Shown: positions 47,053 through 58,184, counted from the stretch's first letter. The stretch is DNA of 64,000 nt from Zygaena filipendulae (GCA_907165275.2 OU015674.1:3657001-3721000), one strand, 5' to 3'. Translations and numbers: made by a program. The notes: generated by a model from the letters alone, not told the origin.

Positions 47053-47373
47053 TCCTAACTAATATTATAAATGCGAAAGTGAGTTTGTTTGTTTGCTTGT
47101 TTGTTACGCTTGCACGTCTCAACGGCTCAACGGATCATCATGAAATTTTGCATACACGTTGTCAGGAATAGAGAGAAGGACATAGGCTACTTTTTATCCT
47201 GACATTCCCGCGGAAACTCCTGAATGAGCACGGATGAAACTTTATTATATTTTGCATGCTACACGTTGTGAAGGGTAGGCAGAAAAAAAAATATGGGGTA
47301 GCAGACACTTTTATTTCGGAATACCCGCGAGATCTTCAAAATTACCGCGGGTGAAACCGCGGGGAACGGCTAG
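47053..47373 (+). mobile_element. Two-module Helitron-like element, second locus
   Basis: Starts TCCTAACTAATATTATAAAT after A and ends CTAG before T. It has the same duplicated inner module as 20559-20885, with matching order and spacing, including the ATTTTGCAT.CTACACGTTGT joint and the A-rich GCAGAAAAAAAAATATGG stretch. Confidence 0.75.
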
Positions 47374-47720
47374 TATGTGTAATATACGAGTACGTATAAA
47401 TCAAGAACAAGCTGCGATCAAGTTATTCTCAGCTTATAAATTTCATGCCAAAAAACATAAAAAAATCGAAGCGAATGACTTTGGTAAAAGCTACTCCATC
47501 TTTTATTTTCCTTAAGTTTCTGCAAAGAGGAACATTTTGTTTGTTCGTGGGAGGATTACTGAACCAGTGAAATGATTCTGAAAACTAAGTTTCCAAGGGA
47601 GCATTCTGTCATCGCCATTGTACAATAAATAAATATGTCGGGCCGTAGGTACCTGCCTACCCGCTTCATATTAAAATTATGTTGTATGCGTTCTGAAAAC
47701 ACGACAAGTTGAATAACATA
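47374..47720. other. Gene-free interval
   Basis: No gene or repeat recognised. Confidence 0.35.
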
Positions 47721-47930
47721 CTAGCTGTTACCCCGCGGTTTCATTCGCGATAATTTCGGAGTTTTCACGGGAATTCCGGGTTAAGATACTGACACCAGGA
47801 ACACTGTAGCATTCTATTGGTAAAAAAAAAAAATTCAAAATCGGCTGAGTAGATCCAGAGATTACCCCCTACAACGTCACAAACTCACACGCTTACAAAC
47901 TCACAAACTTTACCTCTGATTAAAATACAT
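47721..47930 (-). mobile_element. Helitron-like element (HLE)
   Basis: On the minus strand it ends ACCGCGGGGTAACAGCTAG (CTAG = 47721-47724). The interior carries AATCTCTGGATCTACTCAGC, the same subfamily as 2044. Its 5' end abuts the next HLE within a few bases. Confidence 0.65.
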
Positions 47931-47934
47931 AATA

Positions 47935-48438
47935 CTAGATGTTCCCCGCGGTTTCGTTTTACCCGCGGAGACGGACGGACGGACGGACGGACGGACGGAC
48001 AGACGGACGGACGGACGGACGGACGGACGGACAGACGGACGGGCGGACGGGCGGACGGACGGACGGACAGACGGACAGACGGACAGACGGACAGACGGAC
48101 AGACGGACAGACGGACAGACGGACAGACGGACAGACTGACAGACGGACAGACGGACAGACGGACAGACGGACAGACGGACGGACGGACGGACGGACGGTC
48201 GGACCGGCGGACTGACGGACGGACGGACGGACGGACGGACGGACGGACGGACGGTCGGACGGACGGACGGACGGACGGACGGACAGACGGACAGACGGAC
48301 AGACGGACGGACGGACGGGCGGACGGACGGACGGACGGACGGACCGACGGACGGACAGACGGACGGACAGACGGTCAGACAGACGGTCAGACAGACAGAC
48401 AGACATAGTTACTTTCGCATTTATAATATTAGTAGGGA
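47935..48438 (-). mobile_element. HLE with an expanded internal tetranucleotide array
   Basis: CTAG (47935-47938) and the CCGCGG/CCGCGG hairpin lie on one side, and the head ATCCCTACTAATATTATAAA on the other; the flanks follow A^T. Between them there is no normal HLE interior, only about 436 bp of (GACG/GACA)n. The host element shows that the array grew inside, or replaced, the body of a mobile element. Confidence 0.75.
47969..48404 (+). repeat. (GACG/GACA)n microsatellite with octamer higher order
   Basis: About 109 tetranucleotide units. Blocks of pure GACG alternate with long runs in which GACG and GACA alternate strictly, giving an 8-bp unit (about 48064-48180). A few units carry C or T substitutions (GGGC, GGTC). 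The 4-bp period leaves long stop-free frames on the minus strand. Confidence 0.95.
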
Positions 48439-49010
48439 TTGTCCAACGTAGCATGCGTTAAAGCTTATCTCAAATGGCTGCATGTAGCGCTATAAATTAC
48501 TAACACGTACGAAACATGTATTTGCATTGCAAACTTACAAACGTTATGTTTTTTAAGTAGGTAAATATTATAAATATATACCTACATCGTCTATTAATAC
48601 AAGTCAACGTAATAATAACATCGCGTCGTCGGGTTTTGAGCTGGCTTCTGTTTTTCGTTCTTTTGTAATGTTTGTGAAACGGCTTTATATTGTCTTTCAG
48701 TCATGGGTGACAGATGAAATGTAACGCACATAATGTTATGTTCTATTCTCTGTTTATATATCCGTCGATTCGATAATTTCGATTGATCGATTCTTTCTTT
48801 AAGTGAATAATAAATAAAGCCATAAAATATGGTGAGCGTCCGATAAAAAAGCCATAATAATTATTCGTAAGGAACGTTCCTATCCCGTTTTCCGGGTCAT
48901 TAGCAGAATAAATAGAGGAATGGAATTCGATAGTGACTTGAGGAAGGCATTGACATCGAATTTAGTACCTTATGTTAAATGATTGACAGTTTTATAGAGG
49001 TATATAGGTA
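48439..49010. other. Gene-free interval
   Basis: No gene or clear repeat. Confidence 0.4.
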
Positions 49011-49170
49011 CTAGCTGTATGCTGCGGTTTCACACGCGTGTAGGTAATTCACAATTTTTGCAGAGAAACTTCGTTGGGAGAAAAAAAACCTTTGTAGGAT
49101 CTGATATGAGCGTGAATATCCTACGACCTATTTATAGGTAGATTTTTTTCTGAAAAGTCCACTATTTTCC
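49011..49170 (-). mobile_element. Helitron-like element, diverged
   Basis: On the minus strand GCGTGTGAAACCGCAGCATA, then CAGCTAG (CTAG = 49011-49014). Interior unlike other copies; 5' boundary uncertain. Confidence 0.45.
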
Positions 49171-49338
49171 CTTGTACATATCGTCGACCTGCTCACGCAC
49201 ATAACGCTCTCTATGTGTGCTATCTTTGTTTCGTCGGCATATTGTAAGTATAATCCCTCCGTTTACCTACTCCGTTTACATTCGCAGCTAGTATAACAAA
49301 ATCAAAACCGGCCAATTACGAGTCGGACTCGCGCACGA

Positions 49339-49575
49339 AGGGTTCCGTACCATTATTTATAAAAACGGCAAACAAAAAAAATCACGTTTGTTGTATGGGA
49401 GCGCCCTTATATATTTATTTTATTCTGTTTTTTAGTATTTGTTGTTATAGCGGAAACAGAAATATATCATCTGTGAAAATGTCAACGGCCTAACTACTGG
49501 TGACAGACGGACGCTCGGACGAACAGCGAAGTATTAGTAATAGGGTCCCGTTTTGCCCTTTGGGTACGGAACCCT
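49339..49575. mobile_element. Dispersed foldback repeat (AGGGTTCCGTACC family)
   Basis: AGGGTTCCGTACC (49339-49351) faces its exact inverse GGTACGGAACCCT (49563-49575). The left flank GAGTCGGACTCGCGCACGA and right part GGGTCCCGTTTTGCCCTTTG are familiar from lepidopteran genomes. The element probably extends left to about 49300. No coding capacity; superfamily not assigned. Confidence 0.65.
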
Positions 49576-49860
49576 AAAAATAATTCTCAAAACGCGTATG
49601 TATGTAGAGTATAACATCGAAATCCGAAACAGCTTTTTTTCCGGCACAACATCGTTACATGAATAATTCCTGTATTGGAGCAGATTTTTTTCCTCTATCC
49701 CCGGTACATATCTGTGTTTTCCTTTTAATATCGTTTGGGAAGATAAATGGCTGGACAGTGTGTTTGATTGATCGGACGTACGTTTGAATTTGACCGGAGG
49801 CCGTCAGTCGGCCGGCGGGTCGGAAATGAGGTATTATTTCACTGCAGGGTTGAACGGCCG

Positions 49861-50074
49861 CACTCAGAGTCGACTTTAATGATTACTTATTTAAGTATAA
49901 TAGATTTTGAAAACAAAGCTGCCGCAATAAATAAAAATAAGTTCAGTAAATTAACGTTGATTGGCATTTAATGAGATGTAACTTAATTAGTTAAATGCCA
50001 ATTAACTTGTCTGATTGCTGCAGTTTTAAAAATCTATACTTAACCAAGTAATCATTAAAGTCGACTCTGAGTAC
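49861..50074. mobile_element. Foldback MITE, about 95-bp arms
   Basis: The left arm (CACTCAGAGTCGACTTTAAT, then GATTACTT, ending TTGGCATTTAA) is inverted at 49990-50074 (AATGCCAATTAACTTGTC to AAAGTCGACTCTGAGTA). Arms differ by several substitutions and indels, so the insertion is not young. Weaker similarity continues outward for about 10 bp. Confidence 0.75.
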
Positions 50075-51132
50075 GGTGGTTAGAGACTTAGGGCATGCAA
50101 TACTTAAAGGTCGTAAGCGCGTTGAATAAAATTTAGAACGATACGCCGCTAGAAGAACGTTCGTATTAGCGTCCGCTACGTCACGGCTTAAGTCATTCAA
50201 TAAAGTCTCTGTCTTTTCCTTGACCAGTTTTTTTAATTATCAAATTTACACTTTTACGAATTTTTAAAGCACAAAAAAAAATCAAAATCTACCCAATTCT
50301 AGCATTTTAGTATTTATTATTTATTATTACCATTGAATGAAATGTTACTTCATCATATCGCAAGGGAAGAGGTTTTGCAATCCATATCAAAACATGGCGT
50401 TGCCCTCAATTGTGTATGCGCCTTTGACTAGGTACTTAGTACTACTTAGGTACACTTGTGCTATAAAAAATGTTTTGGTTAAAATGAAAAAAGTTTAACG
50501 AAGAAATTACCACAACAGTGTTTAAAACTCGTAAATTGTCAATGGAAGTTTGACAAGGGATAGAAATGTGTCGAAACAAACATTACAACCGCCCTACCTA
50601 TACCTGTGTTACAAACGATTTCATATAAAATTTCAACAAACATATACAAAAAGAGGACCGTTATGTTTTATTGTCACAAGGGTTTGCCTCACCCCATACT
50701 GTCTACCCCCACAATAGATGTAACTACGTCATTATAACCATCGAAAACGCCAATATTTCATACGGAAACCTTTAAAGTTTTCAATCTACATCATGTCTTG
50801 TGCACTAAAACTTAAGGACCACGTTAGCTTGTGTACAATTTTCTCCGTACAGCCAAACATTTTTCCGAATTTACATTCGAAATTACAGAATGGTAGATGG
50901 CTAATTTTATGGGGGAAGTCCCTTTTTCTTTCTCGTCTCGATTTTCATGTTACACCGATGGTAGAGTTCTCACTGTAATTGCTATGGAAAGTGGTCGTTA
51001 TTTAAAAAAAATGTCTTTTAATCTTAACAATAATATAGAAGGTATTTTCTTTAGAACGGAATTTTTTCAAGTGATTTTTCAGTAAGCACGTAGAGAAAAA
51101 ATTAAGTTACGTTATGTTACACTTATAATATA
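50075..51132. other. Gene-free interval
   Basis: No gene or repeat recognised. Short frames at 50793-51085 overlap in two phases and are not convincing. Confidence 0.35.
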
Positions 51133-51312
51133 CTAGCTGTGCTCCGCGGTTTCACCCGCGTTAATGTCGGAGATCCCGCGGGAATTCCGGGATAAAAAGT
51201 AGCCTATGTTCTTTTCCATGTCAAAGGCCTACATGCTGCCAAATTTCATCCAAATCCGTTCAGCCGTTTTTGCGTGATTGAGTAACAAACATCCACACTT
51301 TCACATTTATAG
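51133..51312 (-). mobile_element. Helitron-like element (HLE)
   Basis: On the minus strand: AACGGCTGAACGGATTTGGA, CCCGGAATTCCCGCGGGATC, GCGGGTGAAACCGCGGAGCA, CTAG (51133-51136). The 5' head is cut after TATAAATGTGAAAG. Confidence 0.7.
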
Positions 51313-51461
51313 GTAAAATGACCAGCATTTTTTTTTATATCTCGAGTTCCAGATGGAATTTGGAAACATGAATACCTATCTAAGTTAGGCTCTTAGAAAT
51401 ACAACAAAAAAAAAACCGCATCCAATTTGGTGCAGCAGATTTGCGTAGCACGAATACAAAC

Positions 51462-51481
51462 ATACAGACAGACAGACAGAC
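51462..51481 (+). repeat. (ACAG)n microsatellite
   Basis: About five units of ACAG/CAGA. Confidence 0.8.
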
Positions 51482-51536
51482 AAATTCTAAAAACGGTATT
51501 TTTAAAGTTTTTAGATTTTCGCGTTTTGAGCACATT

Positions 51537-51844
51537 ATATATTGTAAATTACGCGGGACTTGAACGCGATGTTTTTTATTACAAAAAACAAAAAAATCGT
51601 TGCGACCGACCGGAACCGGTGAATGCGGACCGAGTGAGTGTAGTGTGCAGGGACCTTAAAAGTGCATCTAATAAAAAAGAACATCCAGTGAGGGTAGATG
51701 AGAATCTGCTCGCGCGGCTCGCTATCGACGCCGCAATGCTTCAGTCAGCCTGTGGCCACGGCGTGATGCAACTCAGCCGAAACGTCAGGCAAAAAAGGTG
51801 ATAAAAAACATCGCGTTCAAGTCCCGCGTAATTTACAAAATATA
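51537..51844. mobile_element. TIR MITE, about 45-bp termini
   Basis: TTGTAAATTACGCGGGACTT, then GAACGCGATGTTTTTTAT, faces its near-exact inverse at 51799-51844, differing mainly by AA near the outer end. The interior has GCCACGGCGTGATGCAACTC, then AGCCGAAACGTCAGGC. A 124-codon frame crosses it but has no recognisable product. Confidence 0.75.
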
Positions 51845-51962
51845 ACGGTATTTTTGGCTGTTATATATCACTCATAGAGTCGCCTAAATTTATTTTTTAT
51901 TATTTATCTTCAATGTACAGACATCGACCTGTTACAATTTTATTATATGTATAGATTCCATA

Positions 51963-52142
51963 CTAGCTGTGCCCCGCAGTTTCACCCGCGTGCATTTCAG
52001 AATTCCCGCAGCAACTATTTTTTTCCAAAATAAAAGTTGCCGAAGTTACTCCTTATAACAAACATCAGCTATCTGCCAGTCAACGTCCCGTTAAAATTGG
52101 TCCAGCCATTTCAGAGATTAGCTGGAACAAACAGACAGACTC
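51963..52142 (-). mobile_element. Helitron-like element (HLE), variant
   Basis: On the minus strand GCGGGTGAAACTGCGGGGCA, then CAGCTAG (CTAG = 51963-51966). The other end is TCTGTCTGTTTGTTCCAGC. The middle resembles the 240-377 copy (CCAGC..TTCAGAGATTAGCTGG). Confidence 0.6.
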
Positions 52143-52774
52143 ACTGGAGCATTATATATGTACTCAGGTAAATTAAAGTATCTAGATTGGTTGGTAACAT
52201 CATTCTAAGACCCATATTTATAATCGCTACACAAACTTAGTTCGTTTTCAAATCTTGGTGTTCTTAATTTTCCAACTCAATGAGCAAGACACAATCACTT
52301 GGGAGATGCCAACTTTTGAGTGTCGTTTATAAATTCGGTTCATGGTGTATTGGCATAAGTATTTTCAACGAGAAGACCATTTTCTCTTGGTGTTTCTTCG
52401 TCCCTGTAGGAATTCCCTCAGACATCCAATTTCCGCTTTGGAAAATGTCTTGTCGCCATAATGTCACGAGTGCCTATACACAGACAGCTCTGATTTTTTT
52501 ATTTTCAAATAATTTTGCAGATACATTTTAATTTAAGTAGGTGCTTTTTAATTTCTGAGGCTTCTAAGAAACATTGTATAGCGAATAAAAGGTATATAAT
52601 TCCTATAAAAAATATTTGAAAATAAATGAACAATATAATATAATTTCTTTCTGAATATTGTTGCGTAAACTAAAAGTATTTATTCTTTTGAATACTAAAG
52701 TAAACAGAATAGGTACTTACTTAGTTGCTGGGTGAAAAAAAAATATTTTTACTATTTACCTAACATGATCACAA
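52143..52774. other. Gene-free interval
   Basis: An 83-codon plus frame (52280-52531) has no recognisable domain. No repeat seen. Confidence 0.35.
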
Positions 52775-52776
52775 TA

Positions 52777-53090
52777 GGTTATTTGACTAATTTTTTGTTT
52801 TTAGTGCGTCCCGCAGATTCATAGAAAATATTAGATTAGTATTGTTTGTATTTCTACGTAAGAAAAAAATAACGGAGATACGCGGAGTCGAAATGTCGCG
52901 TGACGTCATAAGCACGTATAGTTTTTACCTGCATATTACGTTACGGACCCCCCCACTCCTAAACTTCAATGCGCTTTATCCAAGTATATTTTTATTGATT
53001 TAAAAAAGCAAAATATACGTGTCTATTATTTTTTTATTATCTAATTGAAGGACTAAATGAATTTAGAAAAATAAAATTAGTCAAATAGCC
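52777..53090. mobile_element. TIR MITE, copy 2
   Basis: GGTTATTTGACTAATTTT and its inverse AAAATTAGTCAAATAGCC form the ends, with TA directly outside each (52775-52776, 53091-53092). The interior matches 45908-46218. TA duplications plus simple TIRs suggest a Tc1/mariner-type parent. Confidence 0.75.
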
Positions 53091-53092
53091 TA

Positions 53093-56045
53093 TTCACATG
53101 AAATTATAATTATTATAATATAAAAATAAAATTATGTAACTAATTCGATCTGTAACTACATTAATCTTACAAGAAAATTTGTCTAGCAACTTCGGTAATT
53201 GACTTATTAAAACCGCGTTGCTTTGTTCAAAAATTTATCAAAATAGATGGCGAGCCTCCTTAATAGAGGCTCCATTCATTATACATTTAGAGGCAGACCA
53301 TATTTAGTTGGCGTCAGCTAAATAGGGTTGCCAACTTAGGATGAACGTAATTCGATTGGCTAGATAGTTATATTGTTAAAGGTATTATAATCGTGTAAAA
53401 AAGTCAAACTGACACATTAATTTCATTGGATCAAAAGAAATACTAATAGAATTTGTGCATTATTTTTCAAAAAAATTAATGAAAAGATAAAGGCTTCATT
53501 TGATTGTACCTAAAGATCATTGACCGCCGACCTAAAGGTCATTATTTTTAAAGTAATTTTTTTCTGTGATTTCTGTCAATCATCAATCGAGGGCTCGTGT
53601 GCGTCCCTTCCTTCCTCTTGTAATCTTACATAGTTTATACTAGAAAGAAAAAAATTATGTTTAGTTATTAAACAGTATATTATGATGTACAAACAAGTAA
53701 CTCATAACAGCAGAACCGGAACCGATAGTGATACTAAGGCGTTCACTGATAGATTTCCATTTGGATGCAACTCGAAATTACCGTTCGATATCTCCCGCCT
53801 GTACATAGAAACAAACAACTCCGCACAAGTTCGCCTGTAGTTAGGGTAACCATGCTAGGAAGTTTGGAGGGATTAATCCGTTTTCTATTGCAACTCGGTC
53901 GGCTTGTAATCCGCGCACGGTCCGGTCCGAAACCGGCTCTATCTGATTTGAAATTATAAACAAGCACTTAAAGTTTGAACATACACCCGGGCTGAGCGCA
54001 CACACACACCGCCGCGCCGTAATAAATTAAGTGGTTCTGACGTTTGATGTTGTATAATAAAATCAACACAAAGATAATAAAGATAGGGTACGAGCGAAAT
54101 TGAAGTGCTCGTGGTATTTTTAGCAGAAAGAAAAATATGTGGTATGAAGGTAACTAACTGCTACGCCAGTCTTCGCATCATAGTGAACATTAATGTGATA
54201 AAAATTGTTATTTATTTTGGACAGCCCGGTAACACTCCATACAAATAAACTGATTCAAAGTACTTTCCCACAACTAAAGACGGCCGGCTTGTACGTACAC
54301 CTGTTGTGCCTGTGTGCGTATCGTAAGGCTTTTAACAAACAAACAAACTCACATTCCCATTTTCAATATTATTAAGGAATTTTAGATGGACTATCAACCC
54401 GGTGCTTGGGATTAAACCCGATAAAAGCCTGCCATTTTCGGGTTTAAACTTAAGTATTTTACTTTTAAAGCCCTAACTTACGATTTAAGATTCTATCACT
54501 ATGTTACTCTAAAAGCTTTAACTGCACCGTCAATCTAATTTATCATGTCTCAATAATTGTAAAAGTTTAAATAATGGTAAATTGGCACTTTTACCAGTAC
54601 TTACTGAAATTTGGTAGGGCTTCCACGAATATATATAAATAATCATAACTTCTTCTTTTATTTACCGTGTCGTGTGAAATCGAAGAACTCAAATGAACTA
54701 GCGGGAGTATTCAGATTTTTGCCATAAAATATTTGGCAAATCTTAGGTATATTACTGAAAAATCTTACAATTTACCGTAGTAGGTTTTTGGTTACACAAT
54801 ATACATAGGAGATTGTAACAAATCTCAATATTAATTTGGTCCAGTTAGTTGATGCGGGCAGTTCAATTGTCCCCGACGGGAGGGTAACGCATATTCACAC
54901 TGATTTATTGCTATTTCAAGTGTGCGTCTATAATATTAGGTATGTATGCTCAAGATTAGAAAAACCCTGAGTTCATAGTCAAATTTGGATCGTAAAAATA
55001 CGTTTCAAATAATATGTCACGTTCATAAAAAAGCGTGTAGGTTCGTCCTTATGTAGGTAGGAAAACAGCTGTATCCTCATGATGTGAGTCCATAAATAAA
55101 TGTTGCTTTACTTCATACGCGTTACTTCCATTGCCGAATCGCTATAAAGAAATTATCAAAACAAAACCGTAAAATTTCATATATATATGTTTTTAATGTT
55201 CTTTTGGTACTAACAGCATTTGGTCACCCAAGTTCGTTCAAAGCTGTTTTCTGAATAACCATTGAATCGACATTTTTAATATAAGTAATTTGGACGATGA
55301 AAAATACGATTAGGTAATATTTTTATTTTGATTTATGAATTTGTCTTTATGAAATAAGCACGATCTGCCTTCTGCTTTACTCTTAATCTCATGTTTTTAC
55401 ATCAAATTGCTACAAATCGCCAAATCGATATCCTAGTATCAGAAGCTTAGAGAATAAGATGCGAATAAATCAGGCTCACTAAAAATTTCCCACCTATATT
55501 CTTACCTATAAAGTTTCATGATCAAGTAAATTTCCTTCGTAGAAAAATAATAAAACACCTTTTAAAAAGCACATTGCACTACATAAATCATCCCGCATAG
55601 ATTTTTCCTCTTCGCACGGTAACAAAGTAAATTATTGCTTCTGTTATAGACTAAAAAGGCAACCGGAGATTTCTAGCGCTTCTCATATGTAGGGAAATTC
55701 AGTGGAATAAGCTGAAATATGACAACTTTCACAACACTATGTACGTCGGGATCGCGTGAGGAATAAAATGCTCTATTATTTTTCATCTGTTTCGAGAAAG
55801 CTACAATTTGGATTTACGGCTAGCCTGAATAAGCATTTAATTTGGCAGTTGTGAAACGCCTCGGTCCATAATAATCATCTTTTAATATCAAACAAGATAT
55901 TCGACAAATTTCTGATTAATTTTTAATGCAAAATCAAATTACGACATACAAAGTAAATCTTTACATTGAAAAAATTTCATTTTTGAACGCAATATTCTAA
56001 ATTCAAATATAATAAGTGAAATTTCCGTACAATCCGGTAAAGTAC
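53093..56045. other. Gene-free interval
   Basis: Nearly 3 kb with no recognised gene or complete element. An AGGGTTGCCAAC word lies at 53324, a CA tract at 53999-54008, and an AAACCCGA...TCGGGTTT hairpin at about 54415-54448. Short frames at 53743-53967 overlap on both strands and are unconvincing. Confidence 0.35.
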
Positions 56046-56657
56046 TTTTCATTACTCATACTCGGAAAGTAGGTCTGAAGTTGCCTGAGAAGCGGGTTGA
56101 AAGTAACCCTTTTCAGCCCTAGGGAGAATCGCTTTCAACTGACAACTGTCAAATTATTAAAAAAAAACTAGGTCTATTTTCACATTTCTATTGAACCATG
56201 TTTCAACTTTCTATACAGCCAGCGCGATGTAAAATTGAAATAACGTAAAGTTTAAGTAGGTATTAATTAAAATAAAATTCACTCACTTTTTCTTAAGCTA
56301 ATTCCTATTTATATTTTTTTATTTTCTTTAATTAATACTTAATAATTAAAGAAAATATTTTTTTAGGTCGCCACAATGTAAATAAAAAATACTGGCTGAA
56401 TAGCTAGCCGGCCAAAGAAAAAGAAATAGGTGGGAAAGTGTCAAGCGACTATCCGATCTTCACTCATTTTTTCTTTAGCTAATTCCTATTTTTATTTTGA
56501 CTTTCCTTGCATTCGTAATGAAAAGCACAGTGTTACCCTCGGGAGAAAGACTTATTTAGTCCCTCGATCTATTAGCGCCCTCGCTACGCTCGGGCGCCAA
56601 ACCCCGTCTCGGGACTAAATAAGTTACTTTCACCCCTAGGATAACAATGTACTATTT
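56046..56657 (+). mobile_element. 0.6-kb hairpin-ended repeat, copy 1
   Basis: Almost identical to 61401-62015. It is flanked by AGTAC on both sides (56041-56045 and 56658-56662), a possible 5-bp target duplication. An inner direct repeat of about 50 bp recurs (AGCTAATTCCTATTT at about 56299 and 56478). The right end folds into a nested hairpin: outer stem CTTATTTAGTCCC/GGGACTAAATAAG, inner stem GCGCCC/GGGCGC around TCGCTACGCTC. No coding capacity; superfamily unknown. Confidence 0.75.
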
Positions 56658-57609
56658 AGTACCTATTTATTAGTATCCCTTAGAACTGACTAAACCCAAC
56701 TAGTTAGTTTATATTTATTGTCGTGAGCCATGAGATACAAATTGCAATGATCTTATTTTAATTACACGGTCACAGTCTGATGGAAAGTTTTGATCTTACA
56801 AGTGAAATATTTCACGTCAACGTGTTTAAAAAGACATTCCTAATACGTTCGGATCGAAGTACAAGACATATTATTCCCTCGGCAACGGCCCGTGAATAGC
56901 TCCATGTGCGGTGCTATTTCTACAAAATCAATAGAAGCAAGACATCCGAGATGTGCCACCATATCCTCGGTGAGTGCCACACTAGATATTGAAGCTTTAA
57001 GCTGATTTTGATTGCTTCCTGATTCCGTACTAGTGTGTGCTATGGCTGAAATTACATAGGTATGTTCCATTTTAGCAATATCATCTTTGTAGTCACTGCG
57101 GTGCAGTGGTTTACTGGTTGCCATAGACGTAGTATAACAATGACGAACTTACAAGAAAAAAGAAAAGAAGAAATTTTTGTTTCAAAGGGCTTGACCTCAG
57201 AAGAATAACTTATTCTTCTGAGGGCTTGACCCATCTTTATTACTTAGGATTGATTGGTAAAACGTCAGCAGATTCAAATAAGTTGTACATAAACGACTGT
57301 CAGTTCGGAACGCGCCCTCTACTACGTAGAACGGACAGGAAACAGCAGGGCCATTTTTTGCGATTTTGCGAACGGATCTCAACATTTGACCACATGATGC
57401 TTTTTACCAAGACTGAAAAAGTAGTTTTAGTGTTTAAGACCAAAACTACTTTTAAACACCAAAATAGTAAAATATTATGGGTATAATTTGTGTTCAATAA
57501 AGTTCTCAAATTTTTAATTGACATTGTAATTAGAGTAAAAATGTGCTTGCCTCCTTCACTAAATGTTGTAACTTGTAAAACCAAGCTCTTCGCCACGTCT
57601 GTCTGTCTA
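56658..57609. other. Interval with one unexplained 94-codon frame
   Basis: A minus frame at 56840-57124 begins at an ATG and encodes a hydrophilic 94-residue peptide of balanced composition (MATSKPLHRSDYKDD start). I recognise no domain. It could be a decayed exon or chance. A perfect 29-bp palindrome at 57195-57223 is listed separately. Confidence 0.3.
57186..57231. repeat. Palindrome framed by direct repeats
   Basis: CCTCAGAAGAATAA and its exact inverse meet around a single C at 57209. The 11-bp word AGGGCTTGACC flanks it on each side (57186-57196, 57221-57231), overlapping the palindrome ends. The direct repeats could be a target duplication around a minute palindromic insert. Confidence 0.7.
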
Positions 57610-57712
57610 TGTAACTAAAAACCAATAGAGTGATTCAAGAGTAAGGTTTACATACATATATATTTTATATCCTGGAATCCCCGCGGGTGAAACCAAACCG
57701 CGGTGACAGCAG
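57610..57712 (+). mobile_element. HLE remnant
   Basis: CCAATAGAGTGATTCAAGAG, TATATCCTGGAATCCCCGCG and GGTGAAACC...CCGCGG. Palindrome and hairpin are run together by a deletion; the CTAG is lost. The same head occurs at 62745. Confidence 0.5.
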
Positions 57713-57927
57713 CAGTATAAAATGAACCAGTGCATTTTTTGCCGTTTTAAAAACCAGTTTCGCTCTGGGCGATTTGAGTGCTTTTTTTTTAAAGGATTTT
57801 AAAGGTTTTGTTTAAAGGTTGTTACATGCTGCATGTTAAGTACGATGTTGTTACATGTGTAAAATATGTATTATGTTCTGTGGTGTCTATTATATTAATA
57901 CATGGAAGTTATAGTTATATATCTTAA
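57713..57927. other. Gene-free spacer
   Basis: AT-rich; nothing recognised. Confidence 0.35.
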
Positions 57928-58085
57928 CTAGCTGTTCCCCGCGGTTTTATCCGCGTTAATTTCGAAGTTCCCGCGGAAATCCCGAGATAAAAAGTTTCCT
58001 CGGACAACGTGTAGGTAGGTATGCAAAATTTCATAATAATCGGTTGAGTAGTTAAGGCATAAAAGTCTCAACAAACAAACAACTA
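57928..58085 (-). mobile_element. Helitron-like element (HLE)
   Basis: On the minus strand: TTTATGCCTTAACTACTCAA, CCGATTATTATGAAATTTTG, a CCGCGGGAACTTCG palindrome, GCGGATAAAACCGCGGGGAA, CTAG (57928-57931). Confidence 0.65.
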
Positions 58086-58137
58086 AGTAGTTAAAAGTTT
58101 AGTAAGTTACAATATGATGACATAGAAAAAACATACA

Positions 58138-58184
58138 TACAATCGAACATAGAACCTCCTCTTTTTTGGAAGTCGGTTAAAAAT
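58138..58184 (-). repeat. Dispersed repeat end
   Basis: Minus strand TTTTTAACCGACTTCCAAAA then AGAGGAGGTTCTATG, ending in CGATTGTATG. Inverse of the fragment at 12196-12240. Confidence 0.55.

Noticed and set aside
47885..48454. 189-codon minus-strand frame rich in S, V, R and P, and the plus-strand TDGR-type frame
   Set aside because: Both are products of the tetranucleotide array: a 4-bp period reads as a 4-residue repeat in every frame and gives no stops. No real start context or flanking coding sequence.
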